This document shows positions 52,640 to 61,904 of a stretch of DNA of 64,000 nt, one piece after another. The position numbers were made by a program, and so were the translations under genes. Source of the stretch: Halobacterium sp. KA-4 (GTDB lineage Archaea > Halobacteriota > Halobacteria > Halobacteriales > Halobacteriaceae); the NCBI RefSeq assembly GCF_021028995.1, contig NZ_JAJJZG010000006.1:1-64000 (forward strand), given 5' to 3'. Position 1 is the first letter of the stretch. Every line of letters starts with the position of its first letter. Under the pieces are notes generated by a model, which was not told the DNA's origin, ran no database searches, and saw only the letters and a program-made list of their open reading frames with translations.

Positions 52640-53855
52640 CCGTCTCTTCATCCTCGTCGGCGTCGCCGGCTTCGTCGAGTTCCTCGTCGGCATCGTCCGC
52701 GTCTGCTGCGTCGACGTTCTCGTCCTGCCGGACCGGTGACCCGGGCTGATCTGCTTCCTCGGGCTCGGCCGCTTCCACGGTCGGCTGCTCTTGCACCCGG
52801 AAGCCACCGGTCTCGGCGCGCCCGGAGACCTCCCGCTGCGGGAACGGAATCTTCACGCCCGCCTCGTCGAACGCCGACTTCACCGCGGAGATGACGGCGG
52901 TCTGTGCGCGCCACATCCGCCGCGCGCTCGGCTTGTCTATCCAGAACCGGAGGTCGAGGACGACTGCCGAGTCCCCGAACTCCTTCAACACGACCTGTGG
53001 CCGCGGCACCGTGAGGATGTCGTCGACGTCGTTCATCGCCTCCTTCGCGAGGTCCATCGCCTCGTCGACGTCTGCAGTGTAGTCGATGCCGACCTCCACG
53101 TGGATACGCAGCCGGCCCTTCCGCGACCGGTTCACGACCTCGTCTGACCCCACGAGGTCGTTGGGCAACATCACGTACTCGCCGTCGAACGTCTGCAGCC
53201 GCGTATTCACAATGGTGATATCGGTGACGATGCCGTCCTTGTCGCCGATTTTCACCCAGTCCCCGATTTCGAACGGCCGCGAGAACATCAACACGAGCCC
53301 CGCGATGACCGCGCCCAGCGTCTGCCGGGCGGCCATCCCGAGTACGATGCCGGCGAACCCCGCCCCGATGAGCAGGCCACCGAGCTTGATGCCCCAGAGG
53401 TTGAGGACGACGACCAGCGCGATGACGTACACCGAAATCTGGATGATGCGGTACGTGATTTCGGCCTGGTGCTCGCTGACGCCTTCCGTGCGCTTGACGA
53501 ACCGGCTGACTGCGCGGTGAATGACGCCCGTGCCGGCGTACACGCCGATAAGGAACATCACCGTGAGGAACGCACGGACGAGCATCGTCGCCTGCACTTG
53601 GAAGCTCGCGATAGCAGTCCACGCAATCGTCTCCGCGTCCCACGCGACGACCACGACGACGGTCGCCGCGACAACCACGGCGAGCGCGCCGACAGCAGCG
53701 ACGACCGTCGACAACCGGGACTCCCGGCGTGTGGACTCACGCCGCGAGAACAGAATGGCGGCGACGAGGACGGCCATCGAGACGACGGTCACCACCACAC
53801 GCTGGGCGGTCGAGAGGTCGTTTATCGCGATATCCACGAAGTCCGGCGCAGTCAC
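52632..53855 (-). CDS. MscS-family mechanosensitive ion channel
   Basis: A 407-residue membrane protein. The N-terminal part has four to five hydrophobic helices. The pore-lining Gly/Ala-rich helix and beta domain follow (AGIVLGMAARQTLGAVIAGL, then RPFEIGDWVKIGDKDGIVTD), typical of MscS. The last 80 residues are a strongly acidic Glu/Asp/Ala tail, as haloarchaeal proteins often have. It releases solutes under hypo-osmotic shock. It overlaps ksgA by 4 bp. Confidence 0.9.
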   Translation of the reverse strand: MTAPDFVDIAINDLSTAQRVVVTVVSMAVLVAAILFSRRESTRRESRLSTVVAAVGALAVVVAATVVVVVAWDAETIAWTAIASFQVQATMLVRAFLTVMFLIGVYAGTGVIHRAVSRFVKRTEGVSEHQAEITYRIIQISVYVIALVVVLNLWGIKLGGLLIGAGFAGIVLGMAARQTLGAVIAGLVLMFSRPFEIGDWVKIGDKDGIVTDITIVNTRLQTFDGEYVMLPNDLVGSDEVVNRSRKGRLRIHVEVGIDYTADVDEAMDLAKEAMNDVDDILTVPRPQVVLKEFGDSAVVLDLRFWIDKPSARRMWRAQTAVISAVKSAFDEAGVKIPFPQREVSGRAETGGFRVQEQPTVEAAEPEEADQPGSPVRQDENVDAADADDADEELDEAGDADEDEETDG

Positions 53856-54691
53856 GACGGGCCGCCCTCCTGGATGCCGAGCGCGACGTTCGCCAGCGCC
53901 GCGAAGGTCTCCGGCGCGAGGTCGCCGGGGCGCTTCGAGAGCACGTCCTCCTCGACGGCGTCCACGACCGCGTCCGGGTCGTCCAGCCCCGAGATGTGGC
54001 CGGTGTTCCGGATGGCGTTGCGCACGGTCTTGCGGCGCTGCGTGAACAGCGCCTTCACGAAGTCGAAGAAGAACTGCTCGTCGGCGACCTCGTAGTCGGG
54101 CTCGCGGGGCGTCAACCGCACCACCGCGCTCTCAACGCGCGGCTGTGGCTCGAACGCTTCCGGGGGCACGGTCTCGACAACTTCGACGTGCGCGTAGTGC
54201 TGGGTAGCGACCGACAGCCGGCCGTAGTCGCTCGTGCCGGGTTCGGCGGCCATCCGCTCGGCGAACTCCAGTTGGTACATCAGGACCGCAGGCTCGTGCT
54301 CGGGCAGCAGCCGGAACGTGACCTCGCTAGAGACGCCGTAGGGGAGATTCGAGACGCAGCAGGTGTACTCGGGGAACTCCACGTCGAGGGCGTCGCCCTG
54401 CACGACGGTGAGGCGGTCGGCCGCGATTTCCTCGCTGAACTCCTCGCGGAGGAACTGCGCGTACCCGCGGTCGCGCTCGACGGTCGTGACGTGGTCGGCG
54501 TGCTCTAGCAGCCTGTCAGTAAGCGCGCCCGTCCCGGCACCGATTTCGAGGACGTGCGACCGGTCGAACGCCTCCGCGTACGTCGGAATCCGGTCGAGGA
54601 CGCGGTCGTCGACGAGGAAGTGCTGGTCGCGCTCGGGGTCGGGCCGGCCGGCGCGCCGAATCAGCGCGTCCGGGTCCCGCGAATCACTCAT
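53852..54691 (-). CDS. ksgA: 16S rRNA dimethyladenosine transferase KsgA/Dim1
   Basis: A 279-residue methyltransferase with VLEIGAGTGALTDRLL (SAM) and SNLPYGVS (NLPY) in the RsmA/Dim1 order. It dimethylates two adjacent adenines at the 3' end of 16S rRNA and acts as a biogenesis checkpoint. It lies in the archaeal cluster rpl21e-rpoF-DUF655-ksgA. Confidence 0.94.
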   Translation of the reverse strand: MSDSRDPDALIRRAGRPDPERDQHFLVDDRVLDRIPTYAEAFDRSHVLEIGAGTGALTDRLLEHADHVTTVERDRGYAQFLREEFSEEIAADRLTVVQGDALDVEFPEYTCCVSNLPYGVSSEVTFRLLPEHEPAVLMYQLEFAERMAAEPGTSDYGRLSVATQHYAHVEVVETVPPEAFEPQPRVESAVVRLTPREPDYEVADEQFFFDFVKALFTQRRKTVRNAIRNTGHISGLDDPDAVVDAVEEDVLSKRPGDLAPETFAALANVALGIQEGGPS

Positions 54692-54743
54692 TACCCGGAG
54701 TATCCCCCGCCGTTCCCTAAAGGCTACCTTCTGTACGTCCTCG

Positions 54744-55313
54744 TTAGGCCTGCACGAAGTTCTGGTACTTCAGGTCGTCCTCGCGCATCTCGTCGAGGAT
54801 GCGCTCGACGATAATCTCCTCGGGGTTGTGGAGGCCGTCGACGCGCTCCTCGATGTCCTCGAAGCTCTCGAAGGGGCCGTTGCGCTTGCGCTCGTCGAGG
54901 ATGTTGTCCCGGAGCTTGTCGCCGATGCCCGGCAGGAGGTTCAACTGGTGGAGGCGCAGGGAGATGGGCTGGGCGTCGTTGTAGAAGTCCACGAACCGCT
55001 GTTCGTTGGCTTCGACGACGTCCTCGACGACGTAGTCGAGTTCGGAGCGCGCGCCGTCCGAGAGGTCGTCGTAGTCCACGACGTGCCCGCGCTCGATGCC
55101 CTCCTCGAAGTCGGGACGGATACGTACGCGGTCCAGAATCGAGATGTCCGCGTCCGCTTCGAGACTCAGCTCGTAGAGGACGAACCGGTCAGTAGAGACG
55201 GCGTACGCGAGCGGGCCGTCGCCGTAGCCGCGGCCGCCGTTCGAACGGCCGTGCGCGAGGAAGTCAAGGACGACAGCGTACTCTTCGTCCTCGGTCGAAG
55301 ACGAATCACTCAT
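54744..55313 (-). CDS. DUF655 family protein
   Basis: A 189-residue protein: YAVVLDFLAHGRSNGGRG at the N-terminus and LHQLNLLPGIGDKLRDNILD, a helix-hairpin-helix that could bind nucleic acid. DUF655 is archaea-wide and next to rpoF and ksgA in most genomes, so a role in RNA or ribosome biogenesis is likely but unproven. Confidence 0.88.
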   Translation of the reverse strand: MSDSSSTEDEEYAVVLDFLAHGRSNGGRGYGDGPLAYAVSTDRFVLYELSLEADADISILDRVRIRPDFEEGIERGHVVDYDDLSDGARSELDYVVEDVVEANEQRFVDFYNDAQPISLRLHQLNLLPGIGDKLRDNILDERKRNGPFESFEDIEERVDGLHNPEEIIVERILDEMREDDLKYQNFVQA

Positions 55314-55364
55314 ACGAACTGCTACGCCCAGCCGACACTTAAACGGTCGGCCACTCGACCCGAG

Positions 55365-55724
55365 TTAGGCGTACTTCGCGACGACGTCGAGAATGTCGTC
55401 GAGTTCGTCGCCGGAGAGCGCGTAGCGTTCCTGCGCGAACACCGCACGCAGTTCCGTACGGGTTCGCGGGAGCAGGTCGGCGATCTTGTACGCGACGGAC
55501 TCGTCGCTGACGTGTTCGAGGGCGAGCAGGTCCTCGACGAGTTCGCGGGACTCCTCCGGTTCGAGGATTGCGAACCGGTTGACGTGCTCGACCGCACGAG
55601 CCAGCTCGAAGCGGAGTTCGCGGTCCTCCTCGGCGGCGCGCTCGGCTTCCACGTCGGTCAGCAGCTCCTTCGCCTCGGAGACGGTGAGGAACTCCTCGTC
55701 GAGCGTTTCCTTGAAGATGGTCAT
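55365..55724 (-). CDS. rpoF: DNA-directed RNA polymerase subunit F (Rpo4)
   Basis: A 119-residue Rpb4 homologue: FLTVSEAKELLTDVEAERAA, then KIADLLPRTRTELRAVFAQE. It forms the stalk with subunit E. It begins 1 base after the rpl21e stop and is followed by DUF655. Confidence 0.93.
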   Translation of the reverse strand: MTIFKETLDEEFLTVSEAKELLTDVEAERAAEEDRELRFELARAVEHVNRFAILEPEESRELVEDLLALEHVSDESVAYKIADLLPRTRTELRAVFAQERYALSGDELDDILDVVAKYA

Positions 55725-55725
55725 G

Positions 55726-56019
55726 CTAGTCCTGCTGTGCGCGGAGGTGGGCTGCCGCCGCGATGACGACCTTGTCCTTGCCGTTGTCGTTAATTTCGAC
55801 CTTGAACGCGTCGCCCTGCTTCCCGATGACCTCGCCGGTGAGACCGTCGAACCGAGCGTGGAAGCGACCGTTCGCCGTGCTCGGGTCGGTCTTCAGGTGG
55901 ACTTTCTGTCCTTCGTCGTATTCGGCGATGGCGCGCTGGGGCGGGGACGTGCCGCGGTCGCGGGGGTCGTTCGAGAGTTTCTCGCGAGTGCTGTTGAGGG
56001 GTCCGTTGGAGCTCGGCAT
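55726..56019 (-). CDS. rpl21e: 50S ribosomal protein L21e
   Basis: A 97-residue L21e (eL21). It begins [20 protein letters not shown] and contains [15 protein letters not shown] and [20 protein letters not shown], the conserved SH3-like core. The ATG at 56019 is the first suitable start. It opens the rpl21e-rpoF-DUF655-ksgA operon. Confidence 0.95.
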   Translation of the reverse strand: MPSSNGPLNSTREKLSNDPRDRGTSPPQRAIAEYDEGQKVHLKTDPSTANGRFHARFDGLTGEVIGKQGDAFKVEINDNGKDKVVIAAAAHLRAQQD

Positions 56020-56232
56020 AGTCGTACGCCCGATTACTCCCGTCGCGGTTATAAAACGCACGTTACGTGGTGGCCGAGCGAAGCGAGGCCACGTAAACAC
56101 GAGCGTCGAACGGAGTGAGCCGCGATCAGCGTGGATGTCACTGTAAAACCGCGAAGCAACGCAAACAGCACGAAACGACGAGCGGGGCCGCTGCCGACGC
56201 ACTCAAGTCAGCCTGCGCGTTAGTCGCAGGTG

Positions 56233-56781
56233 ATGCGAGTACGGGATTGGGAGGACATCGTCTCGGACGTCGTGGAGTCGAACGCCGACCCCGAGGGGTG
56301 GCGCGCGCTCGCCGGCGACCGCGAGTCCGGCGTCGGCGAGGACTTCTACCTCGGCCATCCATCGCGGGGCGTCTACCACTTGAAGACGTACGCGAAGAAC
56401 CCCTTCGAGGTGCGCGGGGTGGGGACGCGGGTCGCACGGAAAGTCGACGACGGACTGGCGGACTACCTCCCGGACGGGGACAGCGGCCGGTTCGCCGTCC
56501 AGCAGCCCGTCGAGGACGAGAACGAAGCCAAGGACCGCGCGAGCAAACTGGAGCAAGTGGTACAGGCGCACGCGGACGCGCCGACGACACCCGGGGATTT
56601 CTTCGACGACGTGATGGACGCCCTGGAGAGTCCGGCGTTCGGCCCGATGGAGTACGACCCGTACGGCCGGCCGGACGCGATGGACGACCTCAAGGAGGAG
56701 TTCGCGGACGCCGAGGAACTACTCGATTCGGAACTCGACGATCTCGTCGAGGAGGACGACGTCGGCCGCGGCTTCCACTAG
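56233..56781 (+). CDS. haloarchaeal conserved hypothetical protein
   Basis: A 182-residue acidic protein (VRDWEDIVSDVVESNADPEG; GVYHLKTYAKNPFEVRGVGT). It has an alpha/beta N-terminal half and an acidic helical C-terminal half. No known family is recalled. An in-frame GTG at 56230 is directly before the ATG at 56233. Its stop codon overlaps the stop of the small convergent zinc protein. Confidence 0.7.
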   Translation: MRVRDWEDIVSDVVESNADPEGWRALAGDRESGVGEDFYLGHPSRGVYHLKTYAKNPFEVRGVGTRVARKVDDGLADYLPDGDSGRFAVQQPVEDENEAKDRASKLEQVVQAHADAPTTPGDFFDDVMDALESPAFGPMEYDPYGRPDAMDDLKEEFADAEELLDSELDDLVEEDDVGRGFH

Positions 56782-56930
56782 TTCTCGAACAGCGGCGCGA
56801 GTTCGTCCTCGTAGCACGGCTGACAGACGTAGTAGTCGACGACGCCCGCGTCGGTCTTGGTGTGTATCGTCGCGTGGATGGCGTGCCCGAGTGGCACGTC
56901 CTCCTCACAGATGCCACAGGTGGCTGGCAT
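56778..56930 (-). CDS. 50-aa zinc-finger protein
   Basis: A frame of 50 codons from ATG 56930: MPATCGICEEDVPLGHAIHA at the start and DYYVCQPCYEDELAPLF near the end, giving two CxxC pairs (Cys5, Cys8, Cys36, Cys39) at zinc-finger spacing. It resembles the haloarchaeal small zinc-finger proteins. It is convergent with and shares stop-codon bases with the gene at 56233. Confidence 0.65.
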   Translation of the reverse strand: MPATCGICEEDVPLGHAIHATIHTKTDAGVVDYYVCQPCYEDELAPLFEN

Positions 56931-56994
56931 GCCGTCTCCCTCAGCTAATAAATTAGGCTGCCGACACTTATAGCCGGGGGAGCGCAGGAAAGAG

Positions 56995-57228
56995 TTAGTT
57001 GTCGCTGGAGCGCGAGACGACTTCCGTGTCGGGTTTCCGGTCTTTGACGTCGTCGACTATCGTACCGACGTCGACGCGCTTCTCACCGACGATTGCGCCC
57101 GCGAGCGCACCGACGCCCGCCGCTGTACTCGCTGCGTTCCGGCTGACGATACCGCCGAGCGCACCGCCGACAGCGGCACCGATGGCTGCGTACTTCGCAC
57201 GACTGAACACTCGCTTGAGTCGGCTCAT
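56995..57228 (-). CDS. small glycine-zipper membrane-associated protein
   Basis: A 77-residue protein with basic N-terminus (MSRLKRVFSRAKYAAIG), then a Gly/Ala zipper (AAVGGALGGIVSRNA, AGVGALAGAIVG) able to form one or two tight helices in or on the membrane, and a charged tail. Its function is unknown. Confidence 0.65.
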   Translation of the reverse strand: MSRLKRVFSRAKYAAIGAAVGGALGGIVSRNAASTAAGVGALAGAIVGEKRVDVGTIVDDVKDRKPDTEVVSRSSDN

Positions 57229-57259
57229 AGGGGACAGTTAGCGACGAAGACTGATAAGT

Positions 57260-58231
57260 CTACTCGGCAGTCTCGTCCGGCGCCTCGGGGACGCGGGCGA
57301 GCCACGCGCGGGGCGCGTCGAGTTCCGCGTCCGTCGGGAGGTACTCTGGACTGTCCCAGACGCGGCTCGCACCGGCGAGCCCGCGCTCGGCGGCGACCGC
57401 TTCGAAGAACTCGCGGCCGCGCTCGTACTGCTCGCGCTTCAATCGGAGGCCGAGCGCGCGCTTGACGAGCTTCGTCAGCGGGCTGCCGCCACGGCGGCGC
57501 GCGTCGAGTTTTGCACGGAGGTCGGCGTACTCGCCGTCGAACGCCTCGTCCATCAATAGTTCCGCGTACCCCTCGACGGCGGTCATCGCGACGTGCAGTT
57601 CCTCGAAGGCCTCGCGTTCGACCTCGCCCTCGGCGAGCGCGGCGACCCCGGCTTCGAGGCGGTCTTCGAGGTGGTCGGTGAGCCACGGCGCGGCACCGAA
57701 CTCCGCGGCGTGGGTGACCTCGTGGAACGCAATCCAGCGCCGGAACCGCGGGAACGCGACGTCGAGACTGTTGGCGGCCTTGACGACGTTCGGGTGGACG
57801 AAGTAGAGCGCGTGGTCAGACGTGTCGGCGAGCAGGAGCGGGTCGTACTGTCCGAGGACGTGCCGGGAGACGAACGCGAGCGCGCCCGCGGTGGTCGCCG
57901 TGTTCAGTGAGCGCGCGACGCCGGGGAGGTAGCTGGCGCGCTGGTTCAGCGGCTCGAACGCGCGCCGGAACGTCTCGACGTTGGCGTCGATCCAGTGGTG
58001 GCGGTTCTGAATCTCGACGGTCTCGGGGACGTCGAAGTCGAGCCCGGAGACCTCGCGGAGCTGCTGGCGGGCGTCCCGGACGTCGGCGGCGTACGCTTCG
58101 GCCTCGGACTCGGAGAGGTTGAGGTCACCGGGGTCAGTGGCGGCCTTCGCGGCCTCGGCGACGGCGTCCCAGTCGATAGCGCCGGTCCCGCTAGCGCCCG
58201 CGACGGTGCGCGCGCTCTCGAAAAGCGTCAT
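57260..58231 (-). CDS. zinc-dependent metalloprotease-like protein (DUF2342 type)
   Basis: A 323-residue protein with HEVTHAAEF, a zinc-protease HExxH motif, preceded by WIAF, a second acidic helix (TAVEGYAELLMDEAF) for the third ligand, and an N-terminal VARSLNTATTAGALAFVSRH. This fits the zincin-like family once linked to coenzyme F420 synthesis in actinobacteria and also found in haloarchaea. The substrate is unknown. Confidence 0.8.
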   Translation of the reverse strand: MTLFESARTVAGASGTGAIDWDAVAEAAKAATDPGDLNLSESEAEAYAADVRDARQQLREVSGLDFDVPETVEIQNRHHWIDANVETFRRAFEPLNQRASYLPGVARSLNTATTAGALAFVSRHVLGQYDPLLLADTSDHALYFVHPNVVKAANSLDVAFPRFRRWIAFHEVTHAAEFGAAPWLTDHLEDRLEAGVAALAEGEVEREAFEELHVAMTAVEGYAELLMDEAFDGEYADLRAKLDARRRGGSPLTKLVKRALGLRLKREQYERGREFFEAVAAERGLAGASRVWDSPEYLPTDAELDAPRAWLARVPEAPDETAE

Positions 58232-58278
58232 AGGGGAAGTCGGCGACGAACGGCCAAAGCCCTTCTGCTGCTCGCGGC

Positions 58279-58563
58279 CTACGCTTCGAGTTCGACGTCT
58301 TCGTCGTCACTGCTGCGGTGCTTCCAGCCGACGAGCGCCGCGAGCACGACCAGTACGACGAGCGCGACGAGCGCACCCAGCCCAGCAGCGCTACTCGACT
58401 CCGCCTCCTCGTCTTTCCAGCCGACGCTCTCGACGTCCTCGTCGGCGGCCTCGTCGCTCTCTTCGACTTCACCGGCTTCGAGAGCCTTCTCGCTAGCGCC
58501 CGTGACCATCGACGGGGAGAAGTCGAACTCCGACTCGTGGAAGTGTAACTCGATGAGTCCCAT
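58279..58563 (-). CDS. small acidic protein with one C-terminal membrane helix
   Basis: A 94-residue protein: a short N-terminal ELHFHESEFDFSPSM, an acidic linker of about 40 residues, then a single hydrophobic helix (GLGALVALVVLVVLAALVGW) and a charged tail outside or inside. No family is known; it could be a membrane anchor subunit. Confidence 0.6.
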   Translation of the reverse strand: MGLIELHFHESEFDFSPSMVTGASEKALEAGEVEESDEAADEDVESVGWKDEEAESSSAAGLGALVALVVLVVLAALVGWKHRSSDDEDVELEA

Positions 58564-58655
58564 ACCAGTCAGTTCGCCGAGAGGCCATAAATCCGTTGTG
58601 GGGTTGCCCGCGTCGCTCCCGGAGGATTCTTGCCCGCGGCTTCGACAGCACACGT

Positions 58656-59714
58656 ATGGACGAGACCCGAGACGCCTTCCTGCGCCGCCTGCTCGACGCG
58701 CCCAGCCCCTCCGGCTTCGAGACGGCGGGACAGCGTGTGTGGGTCGACTACGTCGAGGAGTTCGCCGACGACGTACGCACGGACGCGTACGGGAACGCGG
58801 TCGCCGTCTACGACGGTGGAGATACGGAGATCGCGTTCGCGGGCCACGCCGACGAACTCGGCTTCGTCGTGACCGCCATCACCGTCGATGGCTTCCTGCG
58901 CGTGCGGCCGCTGGGCGGCGTCGACCGTTCGGTCACGGAGGGCTCGCAGGTCGCGATTCACACCGACGAGGGTACCGTCAACGGCGTCGTCGGTCAGACC
59001 GCGGTTCACCTCCGGGAGGCCGGCGAGGACGAGCCTGCGGATGTCACCGAGCAGCACGTTGATGTCGGTGCCGAGGACGGCGAGCACGCCCGCGAACTCG
59101 TGGAGGTCGGCGACCCGGCGACGCTCGCGGCGGGCGTCCACGACCTCGCTGGGACGCGTATTGCGGGCCGCGGTCTCGACAACCGCACGGGGTCGTGGGT
59201 CGCCGCGGAAGCACTCCGGCGCGCCGCCGAGCAGGGCGCGGATTGCACGGTGTACGCGGTCAATACGGTCCAGGAGGAACTCGGGACGCGGGGCGCGAGC
59301 ATGGTTGCGTTCGACCTTGACCCGGACGTCGCGCTCGTCGTGGACGTCACGCACGCCGCGGACAACCCGTCGTACCCGAGCGACCACGCCAGCGAGGTCG
59401 AACTAGGCGGCGGGCCGACCGTCACTCGTGGCGGGTCGAGTCACCCCGAAGTGGCGCGCGCAGTTCGAGAAGCGGGCGACGCGGAAGACATCGACGTGCA
59501 GGTCGAGGCGATGTCCACGACGACGGGGACGGACGCGGACACGTTCTTCCGGGCGCGCAGCGGCATTCCCACCGTCGCCGTCGGCATCCCGAACCGGTAC
59601 ATGCACACGCCCGCCGAAGTCGTGGATACCGAGGATGTCGAGGACGCCGCGGACCTGCTGGCGGCGTTCGCGGTCCGCGAGGCCGACCGGGAGTCGTTCG
59701 CAGTGGACGTCTGA
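58656..59714 (+). CDS. M42-family aminopeptidase
   Basis: A 352-residue dinuclear-metal peptidase of the M42 (glutamyl aminopeptidase/TET) type: [10 protein letters not shown] with the first His-Asp metal site, [20 protein letters not shown] (catalytic Glu-Glu) and [12 protein letters not shown]-type enzymes form large cytosolic complexes that trim peptides. The ATG at 58656 gives the normal family start ([13 protein letters not shown]). Confidence 0.9.
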   Translation: MDETRDAFLRRLLDAPSPSGFETAGQRVWVDYVEEFADDVRTDAYGNAVAVYDGGDTEIAFAGHADELGFVVTAITVDGFLRVRPLGGVDRSVTEGSQVAIHTDEGTVNGVVGQTAVHLREAGEDEPADVTEQHVDVGAEDGEHARELVEVGDPATLAAGVHDLAGTRIAGRGLDNRTGSWVAAEALRRAAEQGADCTVYAVNTVQEELGTRGASMVAFDLDPDVALVVDVTHAADNPSYPSDHASEVELGGGPTVTRGGSSHPEVARAVREAGDAEDIDVQVEAMSTTTGTDADTFFRARSGIPTVAVGIPNRYMHTPAEVVDTEDVEDAADLLAAFAVREADRESFAVDV

Positions 59715-59770
59715 GGACGCCAGCGGTGCCAGCGGGCGTCGAGACCGGGTCGCGGCCGCGGTCCGGTACG

Positions 59771-59777
59771 CTTATAG
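59771..59777 (+). promoter_or_regulatory. TATA box of the LSm-rpl37e operon
   Basis: CTTATAG is centred 27 bp before the ATG at 59801. The message is therefore leaderless and this start is fixed. Confidence 0.7.
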
Positions 59778-59800
59778 ACGCGACACGCACCCGTTGGTGT

Positions 59801-59983
59801 ATGAGCGGCCGACCACTCGACGTACTCGAGGAGTCACTAGAGGAGACCGTCACGGTCCGACTCAAGGACGGCGAAGAGTTCACCGGCGTCCTCACGGGCT
59901 ACGACCAGCACATGAACATCGTGCTGGAGGGCGAAGACACAACGATTATCCGTGGCGACAACGTCGTTACCATCAAACCATGA
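59801..59983 (+). CDS. lsm: LSm (Sm-like archaeal) RNA-binding protein
   Basis: A 60-residue Sm fold, shorter than most LSm proteins: [20 protein letters not shown] with HMNIVLEG (Sm1), and [10 protein letters not shown] (Sm2). It forms a ring that binds U-rich RNA and small RNAs. It overlaps rpl37e by 4 bp; this pair is conserved across archaea. Confidence 0.94.
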   Translation: MSGRPLDVLEESLEETVTVRLKDGEEFTGVLTGYDQHMNIVLEGEDTTIIRGDNVVTIKP

Positions 59984-60156
59984 CGGGAGCTGGGACCCCG
60001 AGCCAAGGGAAGAAGAACACGACGACGCACACGAAGTGCCGCCGGTGCGGCGAGAAGTCCTACCACACGAAGAAGAAGGTCTGTTCGAGTTGTGGCTTCG
60101 GCAAGTCCGCGAAGCGCCGTGGCTACAACTGGCAGGGCAAGACCGGCGACAACTAA
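59980..60156 (+). CDS. rpl37e: 50S ribosomal protein L37e
   Basis: A 58-residue zinc-finger ribosomal protein with [20 protein letters not shown] as four cysteine ligands and the basic [13 protein letters not shown] tail. It is translated from the LSm message (ATGA overlap). Confidence 0.96.
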   Translation: MTGAGTPSQGKKNTTTHTKCRRCGEKSYHTKKKVCSSCGFGKSAKRRGYNWQGKTGDN

Positions 60157-60393
60157 CGACACCGTTTCTCCTGCGTTTCTCGCGACTCCGTAGCGACGCA
60201 GCCGTTCTCCGTTCCGAACATTCGTGACCCAGAGCCTGCGCTCTCGTAGCGGCTAAACAGTCTGGCTCGCCCCTTGGTCCACGATAGCACGCCAACCCAC
60301 AGTTAGCACGTTCGTGTATACAACGACTGTGTGTCGCGGCGAGTTCGACACGGTTGCGGAAGTTTTACCCTGCCTGCCGGGGTAGGAGCGTCC
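60157..60393. other. intergenic region before purF
   Basis: 237 bp without a gene. T-rich runs after rpl37e (GTTTCTCCTGCGTTTCT, 60164-60180) would serve as the terminator. GTTTTACC at 60362-60369 is the TATA box for purF, about 28 bp before its ATG. Nothing else is recognised. Confidence 0.5.
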
Positions 60394-61863
60394 ATGTCAC
60401 CCGGGCGCGAGGACGGCCCCGAGTTCGACCATCCCACAGAGAAGTGCGGCGTCGTCGGCGTCTCCCTCGCCGAGCGCGACGCCGCCTTCCCGACGTACTA
60501 CGCGCTGTACGCGCTCCAACACCGCGGCCAGGAGTCCGCTGGCATCGTCACCCACGACGGCTTCCAGCAACACCAGCACGTCGGCATGGGCCTCGTCGGC
60601 GAGGCCTTCGACGAGTCCGACATCGAGGGCCTCGTCGGCAGCGCCGGTATCGGCCACGTGCGCTACCCGACCGCGGGCAGCGTCGACAAGTCCTGCGCGC
60701 AGCCGTTCTCCGTCTCGTTCAAGGGCGGCGCGCTCGGGCTCAGCCACAACGGTAACCTCGTCAACGCCGACGAAATCCGCGACGACCTCGCCAGCAGCGG
60801 GCACGCGTTCACCAGCGACGGCGACACCGAGGTCATCGCTCACGACCTCGCGCGCAACCTCCTCGACGACGACCTCGTCGCCGCCGTCGAGACGACGATG
60901 AACCGCGTCCACGGGTCATACTCGCTGACCATCATGCACGACGACACCGTCCTCGGCGTGCGCGACCCGCTCGGAAACCGCCCCCTCGTTCTCGGAGAAC
61001 TCGACGACGGCTACGTGCTCGCCAGCGAGTCCGCTGCCATCGACACGCTCGGCGGCGAACTAGTTCGGGACGTCCGGCCCGGCGAATTGGTCGTCCTCCA
61101 CGAGGACGGCGAGGGCTACGACTCCCACCAGCTGGTCGAAGCCGAGAACACCGCGAACTGCTTCTTCGAGTACGTCTACTTCGCGCGCCCGGACTCCGTC
61201 ATCGACGACGAACTCGTCTACGAGGTGCGACGCGAACTCGGCCGCCAGCTCTGGGCTGAGAACGGCGTCGACACGGACGTCGTGATGCCCGTCCCGGACT
61301 CCGGGCGCGCGTTCGCCTCCGGGTACGCCGAAGCCGGACAGAACGACGGTGCGACCGTCGAATTCGCGGAGGGCCTGATGAAGAACCGCTACGTCGGCCG
61401 CACGTTCATCATGCCCACGCAGGAGGCCCGCGAGCAGGCCGTCCGCCTCAAACTCAACCCCATCAAATCCACCGTCGAGGGCCGCACGGTCACCGTCATC
61501 GACGACTCCATCGTCCGCGGCACCACGAGCAGCCAGCTCGTCGACCTCCTCCGGGAGGCCGGTGCCGAGGAAGTCCACGTACGCATCGGCGCGCCACCCA
61601 TCAGCGCGCCCTGCTACATGGGCATCGACATGGCGACTCGTGACGAGCTCATCGCCGCCGACAAGACCGCCAGCGAAATCGCCGACCAGATCGGCGCGGA
61701 CAGCCTCTCGTATCTCTCGCTGGACGCCGTCACGACCGCAATCGGCCGGTCGGAGGCGGACCTCTGCGCGGGCTGCGTGACCGGCGAGTACCCCTACGAC
61801 ATCCCCGGCGAGGCCACCGACCGCGAAATTGACCACCCTGTCGAAGCGCCTGCCGACGACTGA
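60394..61863 (+). CDS. purF: amidophosphoribosyltransferase PurF
   Basis: A 489-residue enzyme that makes phosphoribosylamine from PRPP and glutamine, the first step of purine synthesis. Cys18 in EKCGVVGVS is the glutaminase nucleophile after removal of a propeptide. VIDDSIVRGTTSSQL is the PRPP loop and CAGCVTGEYPYD, with CF(F)EYVYFARPDS, suggests a Fe-S-binding type. The ATG at 60394 lies about 28 bp after a TATA box, so the message is leaderless. Confidence 0.95.
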   Translation: MSPGREDGPEFDHPTEKCGVVGVSLAERDAAFPTYYALYALQHRGQESAGIVTHDGFQQHQHVGMGLVGEAFDESDIEGLVGSAGIGHVRYPTAGSVDKSCAQPFSVSFKGGALGLSHNGNLVNADEIRDDLASSGHAFTSDGDTEVIAHDLARNLLDDDLVAAVETTMNRVHGSYSLTIMHDDTVLGVRDPLGNRPLVLGELDDGYVLASESAAIDTLGGELVRDVRPGELVVLHEDGEGYDSHQLVEAENTANCFFEYVYFARPDSVIDDELVYEVRRELGRQLWAENGVDTDVVMPVPDSGRAFASGYAEAGQNDGATVEFAEGLMKNRYVGRTFIMPTQEAREQAVRLKLNPIKSTVEGRTVTVIDDSIVRGTTSSQLVDLLREAGAEEVHVRIGAPPISAPCYMGIDMATRDELIAADKTASEIADQIGADSLSYLSLDAVTTAIGRSEADLCAGCVTGEYPYDIPGEATDREIDHPVEAPADD

Positions 61864-61875
61864 GCGCCACAGCAC

Positions 61876-61882
61876 CTTTTAC
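61876..61882 (+). promoter_or_regulatory. TATA box of the lipoprotein gene
   Basis: CTTTTAC is centred 26 bp before the ATG at 61905, a leaderless arrangement. Confidence 0.55.
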
Positions 61883-61904
61883 GCGAGGCGACGACCCGCC
61901 GAGT

